Shown piece by piece: positions 1 through 12,306 of a stretch of 64,000 bases of DNA. The translations under genes were made by a program, and so were the position numbers. Under the pieces are notes generated by a model, which searched no databases, was not told the DNA's origin, and saw only the letters and a list, made by a program, of their open reading frames with translations. Origin of the DNA: Azolla caroliniana (taxonomy: Eukaryota; Polypodiophyta); NCBI GenBank assembly GCA_043228905.1, contig JBHGNT010000020.1:7812001-7876000 (forward strand), written 5' to 3'. Position 1 is the stretch's first letter. Each line of letters starts with the position of its first letter.

Positions 1-1917
1 CTTCGTCCAAGGGTACTGAGGGTGATCTGTTTATCACATATGTCGTCGTTGACAGTGCCTCAACCCAAAACTTCTTGGCTAGTTTTGCATGCGCCAGCAT
101 ACTCCGGACCCTCTCCATTATGGTCCGGTTCATCCTCTCAACCAGCCCGTTTAGTTCCGGCGTCTTCGGCACGGTAAATTCGAGCCGGATTCCCTTCGAG
201 CGACAGTACTCCTCGAACTGCCCCCGGTATTCACCTCCGTTATCTGCTCGAACTTCAGCTTCCGGCCTGTTTCTCTTTCCACTCTCGTGTGGAGCTCTTT
301 GAAGACGGATAATACCTGATCCTTCGTCTTCAACGGTGTGGCCCATAGCTTCCGGCTGTGGTCATCTATGAACGTCACGAAGTACTGTGATCCTGCATGT
401 GACTTCGTGTCCACTTGACACACATAAGTATGCACCAACTCCAGTGGTGCATTACGTCTCATCGGTGGCCTTGGCCGGAAGGAGGTCCGGTTTTGCTTAC
501 CGGCCAGACAATCAGTGCACTTCTCCAAGTCCACGTTCTTCCCTGGAATGAGGTTGTCGTCTGCAAGCCTCTTCATCCCCTTCTCGCTCATGTGACATAG
601 CCTTTTGTGCCACAGCTCACCGGCAGTGTCGGATGCCATGTTCACTTCCTCCGAACATAACCAGGCATTCATCAGGTACAGTGTGTTTACCTTCCAAGCC
701 TGAGCCACAATCAGGCTCCCTTTGCTGAACTTCATAACACTGTTCCGGATGCTACCCGTGTAGCCTTCATCATCTAGCCGACCGGCAGATATCAAGTTCA
801 GACGAACCTCCGAAACGTGTCAGACATCCTTCAACAACAGCTTGCATCCGGTTGGTGTTGTCAGCCACACGTCTCCTATGCCGACAATTCGGCATGTACC
901 TTCATTCCCCATCCGGACACAGCCGTGATCACCGGCTGAGTAGGATGAGAAGCATTTCCGGTCCAGGGTAAGGTGGAACGACGCTCCGGAGTCGACAACC
1001 CAGGTCATCTCGTCGCCGGCAAGGTTTAGCTCACTCTCCTCGATGATGAGCATCAACTCTTCTTCACTTGCCACGATTGCCGTCGTTCCCTTCCGGTCCG
1101 GCCCCCTCCGGTCTTTACCGGTCCGGTCCGGTGTCCGCTTCGAATCGGTACCGTCGGTTTCCTTGTCTTTTCGGAAATGCCGACAGTTCTTTTGGAAGTG
1201 TCTCCGCTTGCCGCAATAGAAGCAAGTAGGCCTCCCCCTTGACTTTGACTGTGTCCCCGACTTCTCCCGGTTCTGGGGACTATGGTTCCTTTGTCTTCCG
1301 CGTTCCGATTCGGTTAGGAGCGCTTTGGTGTCAGAGCTCATATCCTTATCTTTCCGACGCGCCTCCTCATCTAGCAAGCTCGACTTCACTCTTGCTAGGG
1401 ATAACCGTTTCCCTTCTGGCCCGACGTTGCCCAAAGTGACAACCAACATCTCCCAGCTATCCGGGAGGGAACTGAGCAGGAGTAGCGCTAGTACCTCGTC
1501 GGCGAGAAGTACTTCCAATGATGTTGCCTGGTGTATCAGCCCCTAGAAGGCATTCATGTGCTCTGCCATGCTGGAGCCATCTTCGTATCGGAGTCTTACT
1601 AGCTTCCGGAATACCAAAACCTGTTTAACAACATTTTTGTTTTGAAACATAATGTCGATCTTCTCCCAGAGCTCATGAGCCTTGCTCTCTTCATTGAAGT
1701 TGTTGTATAGGCTCGTGTCGATGAAACACCGTATGTAGGTCGTTGTCTTCATGTGCATCACCTCCCATATCGTGGCGTCGATTTAGTCCGGTCTCTTGTC
1801 CCCGAACTGAACTGGCAACCAAAGATCTTTAACCACGAGCATGTCCCTCATCTTCGACTTCCACACAGAATAGTCGGAGCCGGTGAGCTTGAACATGCCT
1901 CCCAACGATTCGTCCAT
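1..1917 (-). pseudogene. Copia A gag-pol remnant (gag, CCHC, protease, integrase)
   Basis: Gag-pol of a copia element, decayed. The likely start is the ATG at 1917 (MDESLGGMFKLTGS, matching copia C at 44291). The order is UBN2-type gag, a zinc knuckle CFYCGKRRHFQKNC near 1200, the aspartic protease motif WVVDSGASFHLT near 985, GAG-pre-integrase (LWHKRLCHMSEKGM) near 590, and an integrase core start (FIDDHSRKLW) near 350. Stops interrupt it at PD*ID (about 1788), NAF*G (about 1543) and DV*HV (about 816). The last two fit CAG to TAG and CGA to TGA relative to copia C. RT and RNase H would lie left of the window. Confidence 0.85.
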
Positions 1918-1932
1918 TTTCTGTGTCATTTT

Positions 1933-1944
1933 GCTCTAATACCA
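1933..1944 (-). other. Primer-binding site of copia A
   Basis: On the minus strand TGGTATTAGAGC lies three bases inside the LTR end. It matches the initiator-Met tRNA 3' end with one change (C to T). This marks the LTR at 1948-2705 as a 5' LTR and fixes the element's direction. Confidence 0.85.
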
Positions 1945-1947
1945 CTT

Positions 1948-2705
1948 TGACAGGAACTACACGCTCCCTATGCGCAACGCTCGGCCACAACCGAGCTTAG
2001 AATCAAACACAGAAAAAAACGGGGAATGAATACACGACACAAAGGAGAGAAGAGTACACAGGATGTTTACATAGAAAACCCAAACTAGGGAAAAACTACG
2101 GCAACCCACAGATTGCGAGCTATCACTATATCACAATGATTACAACAGTGAGCTCACGGAGGCAACGACCTCGTGCTCACGATCTTCGCCACATGCGGTG
2201 GTTACAACAGAGGCAACGACCTCTTCGTTTCTTTCTCTCTCTCTCTCTCTCTCTCTGTATACTGTTGCGCTCTAATCTTACGCCAACAAGAATGACAACT
2301 CTCTTTTTACTAAAGTTTGCCCTAAGTCATATTTATACTAATATGACTTTACGGCTATTTACAAATATAGCCCCGATGGACTCTCAGAAACATATTTACG
2401 AATATGTCCCTTCATCCGGTGAGCACTCTTCATCGGGCCTGCATCATCCGGCGCTTGTCGGGTACTCGTCATCCGGTTCTCACCGGGTCATCCATAGCCG
2501 GGTACTCCTCATCCGATTCTCACCGGGTCATCCGTAGCCGGGTACTCCTCATCCGATTCTCACCAGGTCTTCATCATCCGGTTCTCACCGGTTCATCCGT
2601 AGTCAGGTACTCCTCATCCGGTTCTCACCGGGTCTTCATCATCCGGTTCTCACTGGGTCATCCGTAGCCGGGTACTCCTGATCCGGAGGGACCTATTTCC
2701 TAACA
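1948..2705 (-). repeat. 5' LTR of copia A
   Basis: Read on the minus strand it begins TGTTAGGAAATAGG at 2705 and ends TTCCTGTCA at 1948, 758 bp. It contains a (TC)n tract near 2235-2262 and imperfect repeats of a CCGGTTCTCACCGGGTC-type unit at about 2410-2690. Near its 3' end is an 18-nt stem-loop (stem GCTCGG/CCGAGC, around 1980). The same LTR family recurs as solo copies at 25709-26496 and 38734-39484; the LTRs of copia C and the solo LTR at 49062 are more distant relatives. Confidence 0.85.
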
Positions 2706-5700
2706 ACTTTGGCTATTGTATTAGAACCGGTATTCCTCCCGTCAAATCCCTAGCTCCCCGATGAATTCCTTCATCCAAATTACTTCCTTGTCGGCTTCCA
2801 CGGTTGCCATGTACTCCGCTTCTGTTGTTGACAATGCAACGGACTTCTACAGCCTCAACTGCCACGATACGGCTTCCCCTACATATGTCATGACGTATCC
2901 GGATGTGGACTGGCGGGTATTCGCATGAGTCGACATATCTGAATCCGTAAAGCCTTCCAGTTGGGGTTTACCTAAGCCGAATCAGAGGCACATAATCGAG
3001 GTGCCTTTCAAGTACTGTAGTATCCACTTGACAATGGTCTAGTGTTCTCTTCCCGGATTGCTCATGAATCGGTTGACCACTCCGACAGCAAATCCCATAT
3101 CCGGTCGGGTATACACCATTGCGTACATCAAGCTTCCGACGGCAGAGGAATATGATACCTTCATCATCTCCTAGTTCTCCGTCTTTGTCTCTGGACTTTG
3201 CTTCCCGGATAGCTTGCAGTTTGCCGGAAGTGTCGACCCGACCGGTTTCGCATCCGTCATGTTGACCCTTTGGAGCACCTTTGTCACATACTTCTCCTCT
3301 GACAGCCATAGCAATTTCTTCGACCGGTCCCAAATTATGTGCATCCCTAGTATCTATCTCATTGGACCCAGATCTTTCATTGAGAAGGTCCAGTTCAAAG
3401 CCTTCTTCAAATTCCCGATTTTCGTTCAGTACGGTCCGACGATCAACATGTCATCCACATACAGTAGCAGTATCAGGAAGTCGCCTCCATCAAATTTCTT
3501 CACGAACACACAGTGGTCGGCTTGCGTCTTGTGGTACCCTTGGTCGGTCATGAAGGATTCAAACTTCCGGTACCATTGACGGGGAGCTTGCTTCAATCCG
3601 TATAAGCGCTTCTTCAACCGGCATACCAGGTGCTCATTCCCCTTCTTCACGAAACCCTCCGGTTGTTGCATGTAGATCTCCTCCTCGAGGTCCTCGTGGA
3701 GGAATTTTGTCTTAACATCGAGTTGTTCAACCTAGAGGTCCATGCTTGCCGTTATGCTCAACACCGTCCGAATGGATGTCATCTTTAGATTCGGGGTAAA
3801 GATCTCATCGAAGTCCACTCCTTTCTTCTATTGGAAACATAGTATGAACCATACGTACCATACGTGCATTCGCATTCGTGTAAGAAAAACACCCTCAAAG
3901 AATGATAAATACCATACTTTTGGATTATCTTTTTATTATGAGGTAAATAAGCCTAAGAAATGGAAAAAAACAAAAACAAAACACAAGAATGTTTGAATAA
4001 CATTCGCATTCGTTTTCCAACGTAGGAAAATGCATGTTATGCTAGACGAACACGAATTTTACATACTATGGCAAGAAACCCTTCACCACAATCTGGGCCT
4101 TGTACCTAGGTGGATTTCCGGCATCTCCCGATTTCAGCTTGTACACCCACTTGTTCAGGAGTGCCCTCTTTCCTTTCGGCAACTCCGTCAGTTCGTATGT
4201 GTGATTCTCATGCACGGAATCTATTTCATCCTGCTTGACACTCAACCACTTGCGGCTATGGGTGTCTTTCTTTACTTCTTTGAAGCTTTCCGGATCCCCC
4301 TCATCGGTCACCAATACGTGCTCGGCATCCAGAAATCTCCCGGGGGCTCTTTTCTCTCTTAGAGGGTATCTCCGTCCTTGATCTTCAACTACCAGTTCCT
4401 CCATTTGTTCTTCATCCGAATCCGATTCAAGATCTTGTTCAATTTCAGTGTCTTCTTCTTCTTCTTCTTCTTCGGTCGGTTCGGTTTCTTGTCTGAATCC
4501 GGCCGGTTCGTCTAGTGCCATCCAGTTACCGGTTTCCAACCGGGTAAGTCCTTGTGTCCTTCAATCGATCTTTGCATGTCGACCCGGAACTCATTATCTT
4601 CTTCTCCGACTCCTAGTTGGCAATGATGGTCTTATCTTCAATGAAGACTATGTCTCGACTCTGAAAGACCTTCTTGTCGACCAAGTCCCATACTCGGTAG
4701 CCGAACTCATCATCGCCATATCCAAGGAATATGCATGGCCTGGACTTCGGATCCAACTTTGCTCTCTTGTCCTTTGCAACAAGCACATATGTGAGACAAC
4801 CTAATATCTTCATATGCCGGTAAGACACGTCTTTACCGGTCCATACTCTTTGTGATGTGTCTCCTTCCAGGGGTGTTGAGCGTGATCTCTTAATCACATA
4901 CATTGTTGTCATTAGCGCCTCAGCCAGGAACATCTTGGACAACTTTGCATTTGCTAGCATGCTTCAGACTCTCGCCATTATGGTCTAGTTCATCCTTTTA
5001 GCCAACTCGTTCGGTTCCGGCGTCTTCAGCATAGTGAATTCGAGTCGGATTCCCTTCGAGCGGTAGTACTGCTCGAACTACCCCCGGTAGTATTTGCCTT
5101 CGTTATCTGCTCAAACCGCCTTTAGCTTCCGGTCGGTTTCCATTTCCACTCTCGCATGGATGTCCTTGAAGACAAACAACACCTGATCCTTCGTCTTGAA
5201 CGGTGAGACCCACAGCTTACAGTTGTGGTCGTCTATGAACGTTCCGAAGTACTACGATCCGGCATGTGACTACTTGTCCACTTGACACACATCATTATGC
5301 ACCAGCTCCAGTTGTGCATTCTGTCTCATCGGTGATCTTGTCTAGAAAGAGGTTCGGTTTTCCTTGTTGGCCAAGCTGTTGGTGCACTTCTCAAGTTGCA
5401 CGTCTTTTACCTCCGGAATGAGCTTATCTTCAGCAACTCTTCTCATCCCCTTCTGGCTCATATGACATAGTCTCTTGTGCCACAAGTCACCGACAATGTC
5501 GGATGCTGCATTGACTTCTTCCTAGCATATCCGAGCGTGCATCAGGTACAACATGTTGATCTTCCGGGCTCCAACCACGATCAGGCTTCCCTTGGTGAAC
5601 TTCATGACTCTGTTCCGGATGTTACCCGTGTAGCCTTCATCATCTAATCGACCGGATGATATCATGTTCAACCGAACCTCCAAAACATGTCGGACATCCT

Positions 5701-6442
5701 TCAGCAACAGCTTGCACCCAGTGGATGTCGTCAACCACACATGTCCTATGCCGACAATTCGGCATGCACCTTCATTCCCCATCCGACAGAACCGTGATCT
5801 TCGGCTCTGTAGGATGAGAAGCACTTCTGGTCAAGGGTCAGATGGAACGACACTCCGGAATCGACCACCCATGTCGTTTCGTCGCGGACAAGATGCAGCT
5901 CACTCTCCTTAGTGATTAGTAGCAGTTCCTCTTCACTTGTCACGACCGCCAATGTTCCTTTTCTCTCCAAAATCTTCTTCGGTTCTAGACCGTCGGCTCC
6001 CCCTTCGGCTTTAGGGAAGTGTCAGCAATTCTTTTGGAAGTGCCCCGACTTTCCGCAATAGAAGCAATTGGGCCTCCCCCTTGACTTCGATCTCATCCCC
6101 GATTTGTCCCGGTTATGGGGACTCCGATTTTGGCCTCTTCCCCGGTTATGGTCAGCTTCCGTAACCAAGGTCTTCGGGTCGGTTCCAGATTCCCGGTGCT
6201 TTCGGCGAGCTTCTTCATCTAGCAAGCTTGATTTTATTTACCCTTGCTTGGGACAACGGCTTTCCTTTCGGCCCGGCGTTGCCCAAAGTGACAACTACCG
6301 TCTCTCAACTATCCATGAGGGAACTGAGCAAGACCAATGCAAGTACCTCGTCGTCCAAAGGTACTTCAAGCGAAGTTTTTTTATTTATCAGCCCCTAGAA
6401 TGCATTCATGTGCTCCGCCATGCTGGATCCGTCCTGGTTGTT
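2706..6442 (-). mobile_element. Copia element B, truncated at both ends
   Basis: Remnant of a copia element in the same family as A and C, read leftwards from gag (6442) to RNase H (2706). Its 3' end is cut by the insertion of A. Its 5' end is lost: inside the gag phrase NQDGSSMAEHMNAF the sequence changes abruptly at 6442/6443 to an unrelated LTR-like sequence. No LTR or primer site of its own is visible. A 233-bp TIR element interrupts RT at 3838-4070. Confidence 0.8.
2706..6442 (-). pseudogene. Copia B gag-pol remnant
   Basis: Domains in element order: gag with zinc knuckle CFYCGKSGHFQKNC (about 6045-6070), protease WVVDSGVSFHLT (about 5850; Ala of DSGA is Val), GAG-pre-integrase with many stops (5820-5400), integrase C-terminal part DEFGYRVWDLVDKKVF (about 4690), RT N-terminal part NKWVYKLKSGDAGNPPRYKA (about 4120), RT core LLLYVDDMLIVG (about 3430), and RNase H start LSTTEAEYMATVEADKE (about 2810). 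Stops and frameshifts occur throughout; gag again has NAF*G. It cannot make a functional polyprotein. Confidence 0.8.
3838..4070. mobile_element. Short TIR (MITE-like) insertion in copia B RT
   Basis: A 233-bp AT-rich segment splits B's RT; the related copia C is uninterrupted at the same place (41560-41580). Its ends are CATAGTATG and CATACTATG, a perfect 9-bp inverted pair, and inner bases extend this to about 14 of 18 matches. GAAAC occurs at both junctions (3834-3838 and 4075-4079), compatible with a short target duplication, but the exact boundary is ambiguous by a few bases. It has no coding capacity. The superfamily is not assigned. Confidence 0.55.
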
Positions 6443-6783
6443 GATGGGTGGGGGGTGAAACCTAGAATGGCTTCACCCCCCTCCCAAGGGAGGTAAGTTA
6501 GAGAGAGAGCAAGACAGAAAGACAAATAGGAAATGACACCAAATGAGAGGCAAAATTTTGTATATCCATTACATGCCCCATAAGGGGTTTATATAATACA
6601 CAATGTAACGGTAAATAATGACCGTTACAAAAGAGACGACCGTTACCCTCTTGTCACATGCACATAATTGTGCATGTCCTCACACATACTCATCCTCACA
6701 CACTCGTATACATATTACATATTACACACCATACCATACACATTACACCCTATTCATCCCGTACACCTATGCGGATAACACCT
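6443..6783 (-). repeat. LTR-like sequence of an unassigned element (M)
   Basis: Abuts the broken gag of copia B. On the minus strand it would begin TGTTATCCGCATAGG (6783) and end CCACCCATCA (6443), with a TATATAA box around 6585-6593 as in an LTR promoter. The roughly 50 bases just outside its start (6784-6835) resemble those next to the LTR of element J (63029-63070): both have GGCACGCC..GGGACAGT and ..GTACGTCG/GCACGTCG. It is therefore probably the 3' LTR end of an element related to J. No matching second LTR or target duplication was found. Confidence 0.45.
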
Positions 6784-7276
6784 GGCACGCCTATGGGACA
6801 GTGTATTGCACGTCGGACCCACAAGCCCATGCCGAAAAAACTCTTCTTCACCAGAACTCCATCGGTCTTCTCTCACGGTCGGAAAATCCTCGACCGGATT
6901 ACTGCTCGACGATCGATGACTTCGATCGGGGATGGCTTGACACGAACCTTCTCATTCGATCAGCATAATCGCACGATTGGATCGCACACCAATCGTCTTA
7001 TCCACTATGGTATTGTCATTTAGGTTTATCAATGATTGTGGGTATGTGTTGTGTGTGTGGGTCTTCATTAATGTGAGTGGTGATGAGTTTTTGTACCCTT
7101 GCGTTTTCAAATTTTGATGGCGTACCCCTCAATTTTATTTTCTTTCTAAAATTATATTAAGTACCCTCCGGTTTCTAAAATTGTGATAATGCCCTTATCT
7201 TTTTGAAATTCTCTTCTCTGCCCCTTTCTCTTTTCTCTTTCTTCGATTTTCTCTTTTCTCAGAGCTCGCCGAAGCC
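6784..7276. other. Interval between LTR-like M and gypsy K
   Basis: 6784-7020 probably continues the 3' internal end of element M (see the LTR-like entry); the short open frames there have no recognisable domain. 7021-7276 is AT-rich, with GT-rich simple sequence near 7035-7060 and polypyrimidine runs at 7215-7260, just before the gag start of K. A full 5' LTR and primer site for K are not evident; TGGTATTG at about 7010 is a poor match to a primer site. Confidence 0.4.
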
Positions 7277-10200
7277 ATGGCGGAAGCAGTCGATCGGATA
7301 GTCAGTGCTCGCGAGGGCACAAGCGCCCTCGACAGGGCCATCGAAGCAATCATCGGCACAATAGGCCGGTTCGATGGGAAGGACGCCACGAGTTATTTGG
7401 TGGCCTACCGAGACGAGATGGTGATGAGGGACATCCCGGAAGAAAGGCGTTTGGTTGGGTTCCCTTGGGTAGCGACACCGGGCATCCACGTAGAGGTGCT
7501 CGAGGTGCAGGCTAGATGCCGGACCTGGGGAGAATTTGAATCGCAGCTCCTCGAGCAGTACAGGTTTGATGACACGCTTCGGTTATCGAAGGGGGACTTT
7601 ATGTATTGGGTAGAGACCCCAGGAAAGGGGAGGAATGCGTTGGTGTTCCTATGAGAGTTTGAGGAACACTTCGCACGACTTTTGGTTCTGGACAGGACTG
7701 TACTGGACACAAGCTGTGTCCTTTTATTCATCAAAGTTGTGGACGTGAGGGATCGGGAGCAAGTGGGTCTCCTGCTAGAGACCGATGATGGGTTGACGGC
7801 TGACTGGGCCATGGTAAAAGGGGTCTGCGGCCGTTTCGACAAAACGACGTGAGTGGGTCGACAAGCACTCGTTGGGGGCAGGAGGGGTTGTGGCAAGAAA
7901 CCTCGAGGGACCACCACTGGCGTGCAGGGATGAAACCCGGGGTTGGCTTGAGACAGGCTCGTCCGGCGTGGTCAAGGGGCCATCCGGCAGAGCGGCTCTG
8001 GAGGAACTAACGCAGATGGTACGTGACCTCTAGATTGCACAAGCGAGGAGGGACGGCGGCGAGCAGCCTCGCGACTAAAGGCCTCCGGGTGGGCATCGGT
8101 GCTGTGTGGTGTGACGCGGTCGGTCACGTCCGGAAGGACTACGTGGACTTTACAGAAGCAATAAGGGCTAATGTGGTATACCTATGGAACAGGAGGGTGC
8201 ACGCTAGTGAGACCCGGAGAGCCCTAGAGTTGAATATCGGACGGGGAGGAATGAAGAGACTGATGGAAGAAGCGGCGGCGCGCCACGCGGAGACCATCCA
8301 GTATTCGGCGTCGGCAGGAATCCGGGTTGGGAGGGACGAAGGCCGGAAGACAAAAGACTCTGGGTTCTGACCGGTGGTACTAGAAGGCCTCATTGGCGTG
8401 CGGTTGAGAAGGGAAGAGGCGGACCGTGCGGAAAGACAGGTTCGGGAGATCACTAGGTGGAGTGATCCAGTCGAAGAAAAAACCGGCTTTGTGGAAGCCG
8501 CGTGCTAGAACAATGAAGTTCTAGTAGAAGACAAGCATACAGGGAAATCCGGAGAGGCCGGACCATCGCAATGGTACGAGACCCGATCCGGGCCGAAGAA
8601 GAATGATGTCCGCGCTGCCGGCACGCCGGATAAAGCAAAGAAAGTCGGTTACCGGTTGAGCACCGAGATAGAAAGAACGACAGACCTGCAGAAGGTCCTT
8701 GAGGAACCAATCCTCGACAACAAGGTGGAGTTGTCGTTGCGGGAAGTGCTTGGGATTGCCAAGAAAGAATTCCATGACTCCATCGTGGACTTGGTGAAGC
8801 GGAAAAGGCTTTTGACGGAGACGGAGACGGAGAGGCCAGGGGACGTGCGAACAACGCACCTAGAAGACATGGCCCTGGAAGACGAGTTGGTGGAAAGCCA
8901 CTATTCAAAGCTCCACTGGGCAAGACCCACTACGGAGACCCCGGTTAGGATTGGGGACGTCCAAGAGTCGATGGTGGCATTAGTAGACCACGGTTCGGAG
9001 ATCAACCTGAAAGGCAAGTGGCTGATCAACACCAAGCACAGGTGGAAAATACGAGCGGCGACGCGCGCCACGGAGGAGCTGCATGGGGCCTGCCCGAATG
9101 TGCGGGTGAAAATCGGTGATGTCGAGATCGACCAACACTTCTTCGTGTAGAAGACATCCTCGCATCCAGTGGTACTCGGAGAACCGTACATTATGGCAGC
9201 ACGTATGGAGACGAAAGTGTTGGATAAGGGTTCGACGTACGCACACGTGAAGAGCCAAGATGGACAACGCTCCGTCGAACTTCTAAGCGTGCGACCGAAC
9301 CATGAGCGCAACCCCGAGACCCTCGACGTCGAAAGCTGAGGGGAGTTTTAGAGAGGGCTATCGAGGCGTGGGGCCGCAGTGGTCCGGGCACCTCGAAGGA
9401 CCCCCACACATGTACCATAGGTAGGAAGTTTTGGTTCTATGATAACGGAGGTTGTACGGTAGCCGGCATCATTGGCCGGGAGAAGAAACGGGCAGAGGAA
9501 CGACTCAGGAAGTGCAGAGTCCTCGCCCCCGATGAGGAAATTAGTGGCGTTGTCGAGGCAGTCTCTTTTGATGACACCCTCAGGGAAATCGGGAAGGTAA
9601 TCGAAGAAGGCCTCAACAAAGACCGGATGATTCTGGCTAGCTCGGTAGGAATGTACGAAGTCATTGCCGACTTCGGGGAAAGGGTCAGGTCAGATCGGAC
9701 GGCCTACGTGGATACGAAGTACAAGATTGTGGACCGGAAGGTGAGGCCAGTCGTGGCACCCTTGCTGGAGGGCAGCGGGTTACGGATGAAAGGGGTCACG
9801 TCGAACCCAAGTCTATGGGATCCGGACGGCATAGGACACCAGTTCACCGACATAACGCTACAGGAGCTCAAGGTTGGTGGGGGTGGCTTTCTACTGCCAG
9901 CGGAGGAGGACCGGTTTTGGAGGATGCTCGGAAGGCACGGGAAGGCCTTCGCATTCTCACCGGAGGAGATCGGGTGCGTAGACCTGACGATCGTAGGACT
10001 GATGGTGATATTCACGGTGCCGCATGTGCCATGGAATCTCAAACCGATTCTGGTACCCAGAGCTCCCATCCCAAAGTTGATGGAGTTGCTAAAGCAGAAG
10101 GTGTAGATGCGCATCCTCGAACTGTCAAGTGCCCCGTACTCGAATCGGTGGTTCACCGTGCCTAAGAAGAATAGTACGTTGCGCTTTATTCAGGACGTCC

Positions 10201-12306
10201 TGTAGCCGGTCAACAAGGTGACCATTCAGAACGCGGGGATCGGGCCGACCATCGACGAGTTCACGGAGGCCTTCGCCAGAAGGTCAATTTACTCGGTCAG
10301 AGATCTGTACTCGTGGTATGACCAATTCCAACTAGCCATAGAGAGCAGGGATATTACAACGATACGGACTCCTCTTGGCCTACTGCGGATGTGTACTCTT
10401 CCGCAAGGAGGGACAAACTCGGTAGCACACATGATGAACTCGATAAATAAGGTGCTAAGAGACTGCATCCCGGACATCACCATGCCGTTTTTGGATGACA
10501 TTCCGATCAAGGGATGTCCGGTGGAGGATAAGGACGAAATAGTCGGACCGGACGGCTGTCGGAGATTCGTCTCGAACCACATCAGAGACTGCGAGAAGGT
10601 GCTACAGAAGCTAGAAGGGGTGTGGCTCACCTTCTCTGGGAGAAGTCGGGTTTCGAACAATCAAAAATCAAGGTGGTCGGTCACCTGTGCGGGCCTTACG
10701 GCCGGAAACCGTTTCGGTAGTCAAGGCCGACAAGGACTATCTAATCGGGACGGAAGTAATAATCAAGATGGACTGCCTACCGATTCTCGGTATGGTTTAC
10801 GGATGCACGACTCCGAACCTGGCAATGCTCAAGTGGATCGCGTACATCAAGTCTCTGAACCCGGAAATACGACACATCTCCGGTAAAGACAACACCATGG
10901 CCGATATGCTTTCAAGAGCACGGTTCGACGACGAAGACGACATGGTTTCAGAGAATGAAGAAGTTTGTGAGGACTTCTTCGAGTCGGCTCGCATAGCGAT
11001 GAGGGTTGGGAGTGCTCCTGTGCTTAACGAGTTCGACGAGAGCAAGTACGAAGGGGAGTGGCTCCAGATCGGTGGGTTCCTGAAGACGATGATGCCGGGA
11101 GCGGCGTGGACAAGGGAAGAGGCTAACCAGATCCAAAAGAAAGCGTATTGATTCTTCCTGTGAGATGGAAGCATATGGAAGCACCTGAAGAAGCGAGACG
11201 GAGTCCCACTCCGGGTGGTGGCAAGGAAGGAGGAGCAGGAAATCATTGCTAACGGCGTACCACGAGAGTCCTTGGGCCGGGCACTGGGGGACATGGGCCA
11301 CGTTCGAGAAGCTGAAGGAGAAGTACTAGTGGCCGGGACTATATCGGGACGTGCATCGGTTCGTAACAACTTGCGAAAGCTTTCAGATGCATTCCATAGT
11401 CTAACATCGGGACGAGTTGCACCCGACTTACCCGCCGACCGTCCACTTCAAGTGGATGGTGGATCTAGTGACGATGTCGATGGGGGTAGGGCAGATGCGG
11501 TACCTAGTGCTGGCATGAGAAGATCTGACGAACCAGGTGGAGGGTCAAGCATTACCAAACAAGATGATCGCGGCCGTATACCGGTTCCTAATCGAGGAGG
11601 TGGTGTGTAGGGAAGATCGTAGCAAACCGTGGGGAACTGGATGCACAGGAGGCCGAAGAGTTGTTTGAACAGTTAGGGGTTAAACTCTCACTCACCACGG
11701 CATACAATCCGGAGGCAAACGGGAAGGTGGAACGCAGACACGGGCCAATCGTAAAGGCGTTGGTACAGGCCTGCGGAGGCCAAGTCGGGAATTGGCCACG
11801 GCTCCTACCCTAAGCATTGTGGGCAGACCGAACTACGCACAGCTAGGTAACGGGGTTCATGCCGGCGGAGTTGATGTACAGGTAGAAGCCAATCATGCCG
11901 ATGGAGAGGATGATCTCCTCATGGGCCGTGGTGGGCTGGAGAGATGAGATGAGCCGGGAGGAGTTGTTAGTAGCACGAATCCGACAGTTCGAGCGAAGAC
12001 CGGAGGACGTGGAACAAGCGACGGCGAAGCTGCGTGTGGCAAGGACAAAGAACAAGGGAATATTCGACCAGACTCACCGACTACAACCGAGGAAAATCGA
12101 GGAAGGCGACTGGGTTCTAGTCTACGATAGCAGCCTCGACAACCAGCACAAGGCAATGTGCAAGTTTGCAAGGAGGTGGTTCGGGCCTTATACGGTGACA
12201 AGCGCCAACGACAACGGCACCTACCATCTTGCGGAGCTCAACGAGACACAGTTAACAGTACCGGTAGCTGGGAAGCGGATCATGGAACGAGCGATGGCGA
12301 AGCTGG
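7277..12306 (+). mobile_element. Gypsy element K, decayed, LTRs not visible
   Basis: Ty3/gypsy element read rightwards: gag from 7277, protease-like region about 8650-9150, RT 9627-10680, the C-terminal RNase H part 10687-11150, integrase remnants 11150-12000, integrase C-terminal end to about 12300. It joins a LINE at about 12306, so its 3' LTR is missing. The RT signature FLDDIPIKG and the tail KFARRWFGPYTVTSAND set it apart from gypsy elements F and H in this window. Confidence 0.75.
7277..12306 (+). pseudogene. Gypsy K gag-pol remnant
   Basis: The ATG at 7277 opens a gag frame (MAEAVDRIVSAREGTSALDR) ended by TGA at 7652; a CGA would continue the frame (L*EFEEHF). RT spans about 9627-10680 and includes RFIQDVL*PVNKV (CAG to TAG), LYSWYDQFQLA and the catalytic MPFLDDIPIKG near 10480-10510. 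At about 10680-10715 the frame jumps from VGHLCGPYG, in the RT thumb region, to VVKADKDYLIG, in the late RNase H region. Several hundred bases are therefore missing internally. RNase H/connection reads IRHISGKDNTMADMLSRARFD. The integrase core is frameshifted; a C-terminal piece (11895-12305) is open. Confidence 0.75.

Larger units (their letters stand above)
1..2705 (-). mobile_element. Copia element A (5' LTR, gag, protease, part of integrase), left end outside window
   Basis: Ty1/copia retrotransposon read leftwards: 5' LTR 1948-2705, primer site 1933-1944, then gag, protease and integrase to the window edge. It sits inside the RNase H region of copia B. B's reading frame stops at the conserved YNSQS region, exactly where A's LTR begins (2705/2706), and the five bases there (ACTTT, 2706-2710) are the expected target duplication. 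The matching copy would lie left of the window, so insertion into B is inferred from the broken frame. A is non-functional: at least three stops interrupt gag and protease. Confidence 0.85.

Noticed and set aside
75-302. Plus-strand ORF in copia A
   Set aside because: Antisense of the integrase remnant; composition only.
2136-2667. Two plus-strand ORFs of 133 and 87 codons
   Set aside because: They lie in the LTR of copia A and reflect its tandem repeats.
6443-7276. 6443-7004 as the 5' LTR of gypsy K
   Set aside because: No good primer-binding site follows it, and it resembles the 3' end of element J in the opposite orientation.
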